Positions 51,906 through 60,299 of a stretch of DNA of 64,000 nucleotides are shown here, piece after piece; within the stretch, counting starts at the first letter, position 1; every line of letters begins with the position of its first letter. The notes beneath the pieces are model-generated. The model was not told where the DNA came from and did no database searches. It saw only the letters and a list, made by a program, of their open reading frames with translations. The DNA is from Labilithrix luteola (GTDB lineage Bacteria > Myxococcota_A > Polyangia > Polyangiales > Polyangiaceae): positions 5,247,001 to 5,311,000 of the forward strand of contig NZ_CP012333.1 in assembly GCF_001263205.1 (NCBI RefSeq). Reading direction: 5' to 3'. A program made the translations under genes and the position numbers.

Positions 51906-53635
51906 AACGCATCGCGGTTGCTGCTCTCGCCGTCGGAGCGATCTTCGCCTGTGGCGACGAACGTAAAGCCTTCGCACCGAATGTCCCTCCGACCTTCGAG
52001 CTGGAGGCAGGCTCATCGTCGTCGAGCTGCGGCGTCGCACGTTGCGCGCGCGATCTTCACGCGATCGTCGACGAATGTGACGAGTCGCACGTGATCAAGT
52101 CATGTGCAGCGAACGAAGGTTGTTCGGACGCCAAGTGCGTTCCTGCGTGCGAGATCGACAGCGCATCGACAGGATGCGAGTTCTTCGCTGTCCCGCCTTC
52201 TCCTCAGCCAGAGAGCGCCGGATCGTGCTTCGCGGCCATCGTCACGAACACGTGGGACGCGCCTACGCGTATCGATGCCGAATACGCCGGCAGGTCGCTC
52301 GATCTTGCGACGTCGGCGAGGATCGTGCGGTCCGAGAATGGCGAGGTCGTGTATGCGCCGTTCTCCGGGGAGCTCCAGCCCGGCGAGGTCGCCGTGCTCT
52401 TCCTCAGCGCGAGCCGAAATCAATCCCAGTCACAGAACGTCCCTTGTCCCCTCGGCGTCATACCCGCGCTCGAGGACACGTCGCGCAACGGCACGCTGAG
52501 AGCCTCCACCATCCAGATCAAAACAACGGCGCCGGTGAGCGCTTACAGCATCTATCCATTCGGTGGAGCCACGAGCCATACCCCCGGTGCCTCGCTCCTT
52601 CTTCCGGTTAGGGCGTGGAAGAGCGGTTACGTCGTGACGAATCCTGCGGAGATAATGCGTCGCGGCGGCAAACCGGCCTACGCCGCAACGCAGATCGTGG
52701 CGGCGGAGGACGACACCGACGTGGTGGTGATCGGAAGCCAGCATATCCAGCCCGGCCGCGACGTCGAGGGAGCGGCGCGAGGTGTGCCGCAGACCTATCG
52801 GCTACGCCGCGGCGAACAACTTCAATTCGAGCAGGATCCCGAGCTGACGGGGACGCGCATCTCGGCAAACAAGAAGATCGGCGTTTGGTCCTCTCACGCG
52901 TGCATGGATATTCCGACTGGCTATTGCTGCTGCGATTCGGCGCATCTTCAGCTCTTCCCGGTCGGCACGATGGGACGCGAGTATGCTGTCGTCCCATACC
53001 TCGCGCGCGCGGGCGCCGAGGTCGGGGAGGATTACCTCTTCCGAATCACCGGTGCCGTTGACGGCACTGTCCTCACCTACGAGCCTGCGCGGCCGGAAGG
53101 CTCGCCCGCGACCATCGACGCGGGCGAGTCGGTACCCTTCACGAGCCGGAGTCCGTTCGTCGTGCGAAGCCAGGATTCCGACCATCCGATCGCGGTGTAT
53201 GCGTTCATGACTGGGGCGATCGAGGGCACCGGCGAAGGTGATCCCGACTTCACGTCGGTGGTACCGACGGAGCAGTATCTCGGGCGCTACGTCTTCTTCG
53301 TCGATCCGACGTATCGCAACTCGCAGCTCGTCGTCGTGCGGTCGCGCGAGGAAGGCAAGAGCTTCGAACCCGTCGTCCTGGACTGCGCCGGCCCGCTCGA
53401 TGGTTGGCAGGCGGTCGGAACGTCCGGTAAGCACGAATATACGAGCGTACGCCTGACGAAGAGCTTCGAGCCACAGGCCGTAGGCACCGGGACCTGTGGT
53501 GCTGGACGGCACGTGCTCGAGAGCCGAGGTCCGGCCGCGGTGACCATCTGGGGCACGGACAACTGGGCGAGCTACGGGTATCCGGGCGGGGCGGCGATCC
53601 GCTCTCTGAACAACGTCGATCCGGTGGTGAGGTAG
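51902..53635 (+). CDS. IgGFc-binding-protein-like lipoprotein
   Basis: A 577-residue lipoprotein with lipobox IFAC near residue 17 and a Cys-rich region (residues 40-90) followed by a large beta-rich domain. TTAPVSAYSIYPFGG, SLLLPVRAWKSGYVV, ISANKKIGVWSSHACMDIP, EYAVVPYLAR and VYAFMTGA match the IgGFc-binding N-terminal domain pattern, in which the GKxVGVxxGHxC-like segment is conserved. In bacteria this domain is thought to mediate adhesion. ATG 51902 overlaps the previous stop (ATGA). It is the last lipoprotein of the operon and lies 7 bp before the sigma factor. Confidence 0.83.
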   Translation: MKRIAVAALAVGAIFACGDERKAFAPNVPPTFELEAGSSSSSCGVARCARDLHAIVDECDESHVIKSCAANEGCSDAKCVPACEIDSASTGCEFFAVPPSPQPESAGSCFAAIVTNTWDAPTRIDAEYAGRSLDLATSARIVRSENGEVVYAPFSGELQPGEVAVLFLSASRNQSQSQNVPCPLGVIPALEDTSRNGTLRASTIQIKTTAPVSAYSIYPFGGATSHTPGASLLLPVRAWKSGYVVTNPAEIMRRGGKPAYAATQIVAAEDDTDVVVIGSQHIQPGRDVEGAARGVPQTYRLRRGEQLQFEQDPELTGTRISANKKIGVWSSHACMDIPTGYCCCDSAHLQLFPVGTMGREYAVVPYLARAGAEVGEDYLFRITGAVDGTVLTYEPARPEGSPATIDAGESVPFTSRSPFVVRSQDSDHPIAVYAFMTGAIEGTGEGDPDFTSVVPTEQYLGRYVFFVDPTYRNSQLVVVRSREEGKSFEPVVLDCAGPLDGWQAVGTSGKHEYTSVRLTKSFEPQAVGTGTCGAGRHVLESRGPAAVTIWGTDNWASYGYPGGAAIRSLNNVDPVVR

Positions 53636-53642
53636 TGCTCGG

Positions 53643-54284
53643 ATGAGCGCCGCAGCGCGCAGCATCGACTCTCTGGCCGCGCTCAAGGCGTTCTCGCCGA
53701 GCGAGCGTGCGCTCGCCGGCGATCCGGCGGAGATCCGCGAGCTCATCGAGCTCTTGATGCCGGACGCCATTCGGGTCGCGGGCAGCGCGCTAGGAGAGCA
53801 CCACCCCGATCTCGACGACGCCGTGCAGCTCGGCCTCCTCGCGGTCATCAAGCAGCTCCCGTCGTTTCGTGGTCACGGCAGCTTTCGTTATTACGCGATG
53901 CGGATCGTCCAGCGGACGGCGTATGCGTTGCGTCGCAAGAGCAAGAGGATCGTGCTCCTCGCAGAGAAGATGCGCGCGGACGACGGCGAAGAAGTCGCGG
54001 ATGACGCTTCGGAGCCTGTCGATCAGAGCCTCCGCCGCGTGCTCGGCGAGCTCTTTCAGACTCTCCCGGAGGCGCAAGCGGAGACCTTCCTCTTGCGTGT
54101 CGTACTCGAGTACGACGTGGACGAGGTCGCCGCCGAGACAGGCGTACCCGTCAACACCGTGCGCAGCCGGCTAAGGCTCGCGCGCGAGGCGCTGCGCCGT
54201 CGGATCGAGGCGGACCCGCGGCTCGTCGGCCTCCTTTCGGACTCGCATCGCCTCGGTACGAAAGGACGCACGACCGATGAATGA
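53643..54284 (+). CDS. ECF-like RNA polymerase sigma factor
   Basis: A 213-residue sigma-70 family protein. Region 2 includes DLDDAVQLGLLAVIKQLPSFRGHGSFRYYAMRIVQRTAYALRRK. Region 4 includes TLPEAQAETFLLRVVLEYDVDEVAAETGVPVNTVRSRLRLAREALRR, a typical sigma-70 region 4 HTH. The N-terminus is about 40 residues longer than in minimal ECF factors. It starts 7 bp after the lipoprotein operon and overlaps the downstream TPR gene by 8 bp. It is likely to control this surface-protein operon, possibly its own transcription, with the membrane TPR protein as partner. Confidence 0.9.
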   Translation: MSAAARSIDSLAALKAFSPSERALAGDPAEIRELIELLMPDAIRVAGSALGEHHPDLDDAVQLGLLAVIKQLPSFRGHGSFRYYAMRIVQRTAYALRRKSKRIVLLAEKMRADDGEEVADDASEPVDQSLRRVLGELFQTLPEAQAETFLLRVVLEYDVDEVAAETGVPVNTVRSRLRLAREALRRRIEADPRLVGLLSDSHRLGTKGRTTDE

Positions 54285-55116
54285 CATCGACGCCATCGTG
54301 AAGGAGGCGGAGGGAAGGATCGCGAGGAGCGGCCGCTCGGCGCTCGCGCGCGCGCGCGCCGAGGATCGGGTCTCCCGGCTCGTCGAGGCGACGGTCGCGA
54401 GCGCGGCACGACCGCCGCGGACCTCTTCGTGGCGATGGCTCGCCTCCGGAGGCGTCGCCCTCCTTGCAGGTGCTGCCCTCACGTCCGTCTTCGTGCGGAC
54501 GCCGCCGGCGCCGTCCGCGCCCGCGAATACGCCGATCGCAATGCAGGCGGTGCCGTCACCGACGCCTGCCGGCGTCGATGTCGAGAGCCTGCCGAACGCG
54601 CCACCAGAGGTATCGTCGTCACTTCCGGCGCCGCGTGCATCGGCACGTCCGCATGTCGCTGCTGTCGCCTCGATCGCTCGGAGCGAGCCCTCCGCGGAGG
54701 CGCTCCCCGAACCGGCACCTTCTGCGCCCGAGAATCCCGCGACGGAGATCGAGAGCGCGTCCGAGCTGTTCGAGCGCGCGAACAACTCGCGGCGCGCGGG
54801 TGACTATGCTTCCGCCGAGAAATTGTACCGGCGCCTACTCGACGCATACCCCGGCTCGCGCGAAGCGGCGACGTCGCGGATCGTCCTTGGGCGGATACTG
54901 CTCTCGCGAAGCGAGGCCAACGCGGCGCTCGCGCTGTTCGATCGCTACCTCGCGGATACGCCGAAGGGCTCGCTGGCCGAGCAGGCGCTCGTCGGTCGCG
55001 CGCAATGCTTGCAGAGACTACAGCGACACGATGAGGAGCGCGCGGCATGGCGACTACTGCTCGAAACATTCCCGGGATCGCCGAACCGGACGGAGGCGCT
55101 CGAACGACTGCGCTGA
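54277..55116 (+). CDS. Membrane-anchored TPR protein, probable sigma-factor partner
   Basis: A 279-residue protein. A cytoplasmic N-terminus of about 50 residues (ARAEDRVSRLVEATVASAA) precedes one membrane helix (WLASGGVALLAGAALTSVF). A Pro/Ala/Ser-rich periplasmic spacer follows, then TPR repeats (SELFERANNSRRAGDYASAEKLYRRLL, NAALALFDRYLADTPKGSLAEQALVGRA) like those of YbgF. The gene overlaps the sigma factor, and the short cytoplasmic segment plus single helix is the layout of an anti-sigma factor, although no zinc-binding HxxxCxxC motif is present. It may sense an envelope state through its TPR domain. Confidence 0.8.
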   Translation: MNDIDAIVKEAEGRIARSGRSALARARAEDRVSRLVEATVASAARPPRTSSWRWLASGGVALLAGAALTSVFVRTPPAPSAPANTPIAMQAVPSPTPAGVDVESLPNAPPEVSSSLPAPRASARPHVAAVASIARSEPSAEALPEPAPSAPENPATEIESASELFERANNSRRAGDYASAEKLYRRLLDAYPGSREAATSRIVLGRILLSRSEANAALALFDRYLADTPKGSLAEQALVGRAQCLQRLQRHDEERAAWRLLLETFPGSPNRTEALERLR

Positions 55117-55128
55117 TCTGCGGCTCCC

Positions 55129-55272
55129 TCAGGGGATCGGCGAGTGCGTCACGCTGCGGTACACGACGCCGCTCGGCGCCGTCGCGATGACGGTCGACGT
55201 AGGCGTGGCGACACCGTCGTCGACGACGCGAAGGAGCTTGTTTCCCTCCGTCGTCGTTGCCGAGACGAAGAC
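55129..55272 (-). pseudogene. 3' fragment of a second copy of the 44146-45429 lipoprotein gene
   Basis: Read on the minus strand, this gives VSATTTEGNKLLRVVDDG, then TSTVIATAPSGVVYRSV and a stop. It aligns with the last 45 residues of the lipoprotein encoded at 44146-45429 (VATTTDGDKLVRFVDP, STVIATAPHGAMYRGV), and the DNA is also similar. Upstream of it the similarity stops, so only the tail of the duplicate survives. It lies directly after the sigma/TPR pair. Confidence 0.8.
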
Positions 55273-55371
55273 AAGCGGCCTCTACACCCGAATCCTCGGG
55301 CGGCGACGCTTCCCTCGGCGGCGCCTGGAATCGCGATAGTCTCGCGATGAGGCTGTCGATATACGTGCGTA

Positions 55372-55722
55372 GTGGCGAGAGGCTCGTTTCACCCGGGAGT
55401 CTTCGCGGCTGCGATCGCGTTCGCGTTACTGCTGACCTGGTCGACGGCCTCCGCCGATTCGTGGCGAGGGCTCGTCTTCTTCGAATGGACTCCCGCTGCC
55501 GGCGAGGAGTGCCCTTCGGAACGCGAGTTGACCGAGCAAGTCGAGGCGTCGCTTCATCGTCGCGTGTTCGCGCCGCAGGAGAACGCCGATCGGGTCGGAA
55601 AGGGACCCAACGGGTGCAAAAGGCGCCATTGGCGACGAAGTGAAGGCGCCGATTGGTCCCGTTGGCGACCGTTTGATCCCGCTCGAGGACGATTCCGGGA
55701 CGATTGCAGCGACGCCAGATGA
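55372..55722 (+). pseudogene. Truncated secreted protein (N-terminal fragment)
   Basis: The first 75 codons encode a signal peptide (FAAAIAFALLLTWSTASA), then ADSWRGLVFFEWTP and CPSERELTEQVEASLHRRVF. The CPxxxxL...VEAxLxRRVF pattern is one I recall from secreted myxobacterial proteins encoded after sigma and TPR genes. After about 55600 the frame turns into Arg- and Cys-containing sequence without protein character. The 3' part of the gene appears to be lost. Confidence 0.55.
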
Positions 55723-55837
55723 CTTGTTGATCGTTGCGTTGAAGGCGGCGATCTTGGACCCCGCCACGGTCGGCGACCTTGCCATCGCGCGTCTCGCGAT
55801 GGGGGTTCTCCTTCATGTTCTCGGCGTGACCAAGTGA
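55640..55837 (+). CDS. Small hypothetical protein or gene tail
   Basis: A 65-codon frame from GTG 55640. It is acidic at the start and ends in a helix-like hydrophobic part (PDDLLIVALKAAILDPATVGDLAIARLAMGVLLHVLGV). Codon use looks like coding DNA, and the sense is much better than the overlapping antisense frames. It may be a small protein or the 3' end of a gene whose 5' part was lost with the truncated neighbour. No family is recognised. Confidence 0.35.
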   Translation: MKAPIGPVGDRLIPLEDDSGTIAATPDDLLIVALKAAILDPATVGDLAIARLAMGVLLHVLGVTK

Positions 55838-55894
55838 GCTTGCCGCGTCGCTTGCTCCCAAGCCATTCGGGCAAAGAGTGCGTACACTTTCGTC

Positions 55895-56715
55895 ATGACG
55901 ATCATGACGGCGTCGCAGACAAAAGATGGAGCCGTGAAGCGTCGCCGTTTCTGGGTCCTTCTCCCGCAGCCGCTCATGGCCCGCCTTTTTTTCGCGCTGG
56001 TCGTTCCGTTCGTCGTTATCGTAGCGCCGCTTTTGCCAACCGATCTCGTGCCGTTCGCGTTCGGGTCCCTCTTCGTCGCGCTCGTTGGCCTTCAGTTTAC
56101 GGCCAAGCTGGAGCTCGGTGCGGACGGTTTTTCGGTCTCTTGGTTGGGGAGGTTCAAGAGATTCGTTCCGTATACCGAGGTCTCCGCAGTGTCGCGGGAA
56201 TTTCGATGGACGCAACCGAATCACCGCGTCGTCGTCGCGCGCGGCGGTGCCCCCGTCGTCTACGTTCCTGTCTGGAGCGATTGGGCGGCGGAACGGATCG
56301 AGCGAGCACTTCGCGATGCCGTCGATGCGTCACGGCGACCGTCACGGAAGCGGGCAGAGGTGCCGCCCGAGCCGAATCTGGCCGTGCTCGAACGTGGAGA
56401 CCGAAGCGCCGAAGAATGGGTCGCGCACCTTCGGCGAATCGGCGATGGCGTAGCGCCACGTTTGGCCAGTCCCCCACGGGATGCGTTGTGGACTGTTGCC
56501 CAGCATCCGGATGCGCCCCCCACGCCCGGGTCGCGGCCGCTGTTGCGCTCACGGGGGCGTCCGCCACGGAAGCTGACCGCGTCCGGATTGCCGAGATCGC
56601 CGGCGACTTGGCTGCATCTTCGATTCACGACGCAACCAAGCTCTCGACGGAAGACGAAACAGTGCTGGTGAAAGCCCTCGCCGTGCTTCCCGATGCGAAA
56701 CAGGGAACGCGATGA
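55895..56715 (+). CDS. Small membrane protein, apparently frameshifted at a C run
   Basis: The frame 55895-56671 encodes two N-terminal hydrophobic segments (LMARLFFALVVPFVVIVAP, VPFAFGSLFVALVGLQF) and a PH-like region (LELGADGFSVSWLGRFKRFVPYTEV), then AEEWVAHLRRIG. After LWTVAQHPDAPP it loses protein character. The next frame over the same DNA reads HARVAAAVALTGASATEADR and IAEIAGDLAASSIHDATKLS and ends at 56715. Joining the two frames at the run of six C at 56516-56521 gives a sensible protein of about 272 residues. It is either a true one-base indel or an assembly error. Function is unknown; ATG 55904 is another start. Confidence 0.6.
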
Positions 56716-57113
56716 GCCGCCCGAATCGTGGGCGCCGAGGCGAAAAGGGACCTCGCGAGGACAATTCCCGGACGATTGCGACCTCGCCGCGCCGTGCGCT
56801 CTCAAGAACGCGATGAACGATGGTATCCGTTCGGCGAATCGCGTTCCTGAGTGATTGGAGATGGCCATGCGCCGCCCGGCGCAGCTCGGACAGAGGCCGC
56901 GAAGCTTGCGCCGGAAGCGCGTCTCGCGCCCGCACTGCAACTCGGTACTTTCGATGAGTTGGAGGCGACGACCAATCGCCCGGGCCACACGAGGCCGGTG
57001 ACATCGGTCGGAGAGCGACGGCTCGCGAGGCCCGCGCCGCGCGGCGGCGACGATTGACGGACGGGGGCGCGCCTGCGTAAGGTCGGCTCGAACTCGAATT
57101 GTCGAGGGGGAAC
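56716..57113. other. Intergenic region without a supported gene
   Basis: No frame here is convincing. A 68-codon plus-strand frame at 56851-57057 has an Ala/Arg-rich sequence and no recognisable motif. A GAGGGGGAAC ribosome site at 57103-57112 belongs to the next gene. Confidence 0.4.
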
Positions 57114-57953
57114 ATGACGAAGAAAGCGAAGACGAAGCGTCCGGTTGTGCATTCCATGAACGAAGCCTCCGCGAAGGCGGCGTTCGAGAAACTGCGACCG
57201 TCGCTCGAGGCGCTGTCGCGTGAAGCGCTCACCTCGGTTCGCTTGGACGTGCAGATCGCGGCCGCCATCGCTCATTCGGTAGCGATCCGTGATCTCGCCG
57301 AGCCGCGGCGGACGCGGCTTCAGATCGTCGCCAAGTCAGGCATGTTCGACATGTCCGACTTCGAGCGGCTCGCGAACGTTGCGCTCGCCGTCTGGTACGC
57401 ACGGCAGCAGCAACAGCAGACGGATGCGCTGCGCTCCGAGGCGATGGTGCCGGCCGTCACGCTCAAGGATGCGCAGACCGTGCGCGGGCGCATGCTGCGC
57501 GTGCTGGAGTACTACTTCGATGACGACGCCGACGTGGGTTCGCGCCTCGTCGCCATCCGCGCTGGCAGCGGTCTCCAAGATCTGGCCAACGATCTCGAGC
57601 AGGTCGCCGACCTCTACGAAGAAGACGACGTTCGCTCGGTGATCAGCAAGGACTCGAAGCACTGGCGAAAGGACGACGTCGCGTCGGCTCGTCGCCTGGC
57701 GCAAGCGATCTTCCGAGGCCTCGGGCTCGGAGCGAGCGGTGACGCGGCGTCGTGGGCCGACCTCACCCAGCGCGCGTGGACCGTCCTCGACGAGCTCTAC
57801 GGGGAGGTCCGCGCCGCGGGGCGGTTCGTGTTCCGCAAGGACGAAGACGTCGAGGTGACCTACCCATCACTGGTCGCGGCAACGCGAAGCCCCGTGAGTC
57901 GCGGCAAGGACGAGCCCGACCCCGTGACGCCTGCCCCCGCCCCGACGCCCTAG
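57114..57953 (+). CDS. Hypothetical protein, helical
   Basis: A 279-residue soluble protein, mostly helical and acidic, with a basic N-terminus (MTKKAKTKRPV) and a Pro/Ala-rich tail. Segments such as AAFEKLRPSLEALSREALTS, FDMSDFERLANVALAVWYAR and GRMLRVLEYYFDDDADVGSRL are well formed, but I do not recognise a family. GAGGGGGA just before ATG 57114 supports the start over GTG/ATG options at 57099. It is the best-preserved gene in this decaying stretch. A 12-bp perfect hairpin follows 15 bp after its stop. Confidence 0.75.
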   Translation: MTKKAKTKRPVVHSMNEASAKAAFEKLRPSLEALSREALTSVRLDVQIAAAIAHSVAIRDLAEPRRTRLQIVAKSGMFDMSDFERLANVALAVWYARQQQQQTDALRSEAMVPAVTLKDAQTVRGRMLRVLEYYFDDDADVGSRLVAIRAGSGLQDLANDLEQVADLYEEDDVRSVISKDSKHWRKDDVASARRLAQAIFRGLGLGASGDAASWADLTQRAWTVLDELYGEVRAAGRFVFRKDEDVEVTYPSLVAATRSPVSRGKDEPDPVTPAPAPTP

Positions 57954-57967
57954 CGCACGGCGCTGAC

Positions 57968-58000
57968 GCCGAAGTCCGGTGAACGTCGCCGGACTTCGGC
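57968..58000 (+). terminator. Perfect 12-bp hairpin after the hypothetical gene
   Basis: GCCGAAGTCCGG at 57968-57979 pairs exactly with CCGGACTTCGGC at 57989-58000 across a 9-nt loop. There is no U tract. The 3' arm carries the GCCGGACTTCGGC core of the tandem repeats that follow, so the hairpin may belong to that repeat family and not be a dedicated terminator. Confidence 0.5.
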
Positions 58001-58026
58001 AGCGTCGTGAGTGGAGCTTCGCGAAA

Positions 58027-58246
58027 GTCCGCAGAGCTCGGCAGAGTCGAAAAGCGGTGCCGGTGAAGTCGCCGGACTTCGGCGCGGTCGAAAGCGGGCG
58101 CCGATGAAAGTCGCCGGACTTTCGGCGGAGTCGAAAAAGGGCACCGATAAAAGTCGCCGGACTTCGGCGGAGTCGAAAAAGGGCGCTGGCGAAAGTCGCT
58201 CGACTTCGGTGAAGTCGAAAGGGACGGTAGTGAAAGTCGCCGAACC
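58027..58246. repeat. Six tandem copies of a 41-43 bp repeat
   Basis: Units beginning GTCGCCGGACTTCGG start at 58068, 58110, 58153, 58195 and 58236, with a more diverged unit at 58027. Each holds a small GCCG/CGGC hairpin and a GAGTCGAAAAAGGG-like half. Neighbouring units are similar along their whole length, so this is not a CRISPR array. The rest of 57954-58517 shows no supported gene. Confidence 0.85.
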
Positions 58247-58517
58247 AAAATCGACGCCATTTGCCGCAGTTGGCATGCTCAGGTGCGGCTCAATGTCAGT
58301 CGGTGCTTCGTCGACCGCCGCTCTACGTGTCCCAGACCTGACGCAACTCCCTCAACGTCTCGCGCTGATTCATGGCGGTGAGCCGGCGTCGCTGGGCGAC
58401 GGTCAATCGTCTCGCCAGCTTGCTGCGACGTCGACAATAGCGCTCGATCGTACCCGTACGGCGAACACCGTCGTGACGTCGTAGCGTTTCTGCGGGAGCG
58501 TGCGTCGGGAGGTACCG

Positions 58518-58964
58518 ATGGCGCGCGGTCAGTGGTCGGAGGTCGAAGCTCGCGGAGTTCTCGACGCGTGGCGGCGTACCGGTCTGTCGCTCCAGCGATA
58601 TGCGCGCCAGCGAGGGATCGTTCCGCAGCGACTTCACTGGTGGAAGCGAAAGCTGTCGGCCGTCGAGACGGCCAACGCGGCAGAGCCGGAGCCCGTGCTG
58701 TTGCCCGTGCGGGTGAAGTCAGAGTCGCGCCGCGGCGAGCCGGTGACAGTCCTCCTCCGCACCGGCCACATGCTGAGACTCTCAGGTGGAGGCGCCGGGA
58801 ATCGAAAACAGGAGGAATCCCAGCAGAAGGCGCACGTTCCGGCACGAATCTGGACGAGTGCATCGACGCCGACGAGCCGGCTCGAGCCGAAACTGGCCTG
58901 CCAAAACCGGAACCGTCGGAAGGAGTCGACACGACCGAGGACGCATTCGTTGCTCCGTCGGTAG
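58518..58964 (+). pseudogene. IS66-family TnpA-like accessory gene, degraded 3' end
   Basis: ATG 58518 follows a GGGAGGT site. The first 85 codons encode a helix-turn-helix protein of the IS66 orf1 type: VLDAWRRTGLSLQRYARQRGI and LHWWKRKLSAVE, then VTVLLRTGHMLRLSG. Intact TnpA proteins end shortly after this strand. Here the frame continues for 60 codons of Arg/Ser/Thr-rich sequence without protein character, so the 3' end has been lost or shifted. No tnpB or tnpC follows. With the tnpC fragment at 35885 it shows past IS66 activity in this region. Confidence 0.7.
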
Positions 58965-59184
58965 GCGCCAGCGATGCCCGCTGCTCGGTCTCGGCCTCGG
59001 CCTCGGCCGCGTCGCTCGCTGCTGATGGCCAGGTACTGCGTCGCGATCCGATCGCTGCTCACTTTCGGTGGGGCCTGCGCGGTCGGCCATGAATCATCTG
59101 ACTTGTGAGCGACCCTACCTGGAGGAGTTTAGCACCGCGCTACTCGAGATGATGGAGGCGGCGTGACGCCCTGCAATTACTCCT

Positions 59185-59613
59185 TCACGTGGGTGACACG
59201 GAAGCCGAACCCTTCGATGAGGGCCGCACGCAGCCGGTTTCCCCGTATGGGTATGCATGGGGCTCGTACTCCAGCCGAGCGTGGTCGGGCCGTACACGTC
59301 GAAGGCGAATCAGGTGATACTCACCGTTTCTGAACGCGTCGATCATCGACCCGAAGTCCCACGGCGTGACGAGGTTCGGGTCATCCATCCGCTTGTCCGC
59401 CGGCGTCGTTTGCCAGCGACGCAGCCAGTCGTGGCGCTCCGCCTCGGTCGGCCACCAGAAACGCGAAAGCGCGTCGTCGTCGTCGAAGAAACGTGTCCAA
59501 AACTCATCATCCCGAAAGTCGTCGTCGGCCTTTGCCTTGGCCAGGGCGCCAACGACCGCGCCGAGGCGCGCGTACGCCTCCTCGTTGTCGAACGTGAACT
59601 CGACGAAGGACAT
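59185..59613 (-). CDS. Hypothetical acidic protein with C-terminal frameshift
   Basis: A 142-codon frame from ATG 59613 (AAAAGG ribosome site just upstream). The protein is rich in Asp, Phe and Trp (FVEFTFDNEEAYARLGAVV, FWTRFFDDDDALSRFWWP, LVTPWDFGSMIDAFRNGEYH). After YPYGETGC the frame gives a short Ser-rich tail. One frame over, the DNA reads ALIEGFGFRVTHVKE and stops at 59177, which fits the preceding sequence better. One G lost near 59221-59232 would explain this. I do not recognise the family; it may be a small immunity-type or cytoplasmic protein. Confidence 0.6.
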   Translation of the reverse strand: MSFVEFTFDNEEAYARLGAVVGALAKAKADDDFRDDEFWTRFFDDDDALSRFWWPTEAERHDWLRRWQTTPADKRMDDPNLVTPWDFGSMIDAFRNGEYHLIRLRRVRPDHARLEYEPHAYPYGETGCVRPSSKGSASVSPT

Positions 59614-60299
59614 GCGCGAACCTTTTTGACGCGCCGGCGTGCGGTCATCAACGGAAACAGCACATGCGATAACGACCCCCGGAAAACGCGAAGCCCCGAC
59701 AGGTCGAGTCCAAAGCGCGAGGCCGCTGCTATCCAAACGCCATCAACCGTCGCGTGCCGCGGTGTCGGTTCGATCGTCCTTGGGCGGCGTGGATGCGCGA
59801 GGAGGGGGCTGGGGAGGGAGGAAGGGGAAGCGCAGCTCCCCTTTCGAACGAGGTTCTCAGGTGGATGCGCCGGGGCTCGAATTACTACAGAGGGCAGCAA
59901 CCGAAAGACGAAGCGTGGTGCGGCCTTGGCCCAGTTCACTTCGCGACATCCGCTGGCCGTCCTTCCATCCCGTTCCGCCGCGTTCCGCCTCGTTCCCTCG
60001 CGAAGGTCGAGCTTTCGGCAGCCTGACGGCGCCTGTTTCCAAGTCGCGCCGCGCGTAACGGTTGTCGCCGGTGGGACATGTGCTCCTCACGAGGGGGTTG
60101 AATGCACGATCGACAAAGTTGCGGACTTCGACCACGGCGCCGCCCGTTCGATCTCGAAAAGCGGCGTGCAAGCGAAAGACGAAGGCTTCCACGCCCACCA
60201 GGACGGCCAGTCGGCTCTCACCAGCGAGAGCGGGGGGCGTTGGCTCGTCCGCGACGACGACGTATGCTCGCCGTTTGCGTTCCCGCGGAGAACACGAAA
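59614..60299. other. Intergenic region with one hairpin repeat copy
   Basis: No frame here looks like protein. At 59796-59845 there is a purine-rich block ending in a hairpin, with AAGGGGA (59821-59827) paired with TCCCCTT (59836-59842) around an AGCGCAGC loop. The same core occurs three times at the right end of the window. The DUF262 gene start at 60300 has only a weak ribosome site. Confidence 0.55.

Noticed and set aside
58027..58246. Possible CRISPR array
   Set aside because: Adjacent units are alike along their full length with no unique spacers, and no cas genes are present.
58323..58637. A minus-strand 104-codon frame ending LTAMNQRETLRELRQVWDT
   Set aside because: The tail looks protein-like but the front is antisense to the tnpA remnant; it may be another fragment, but I cannot name it.
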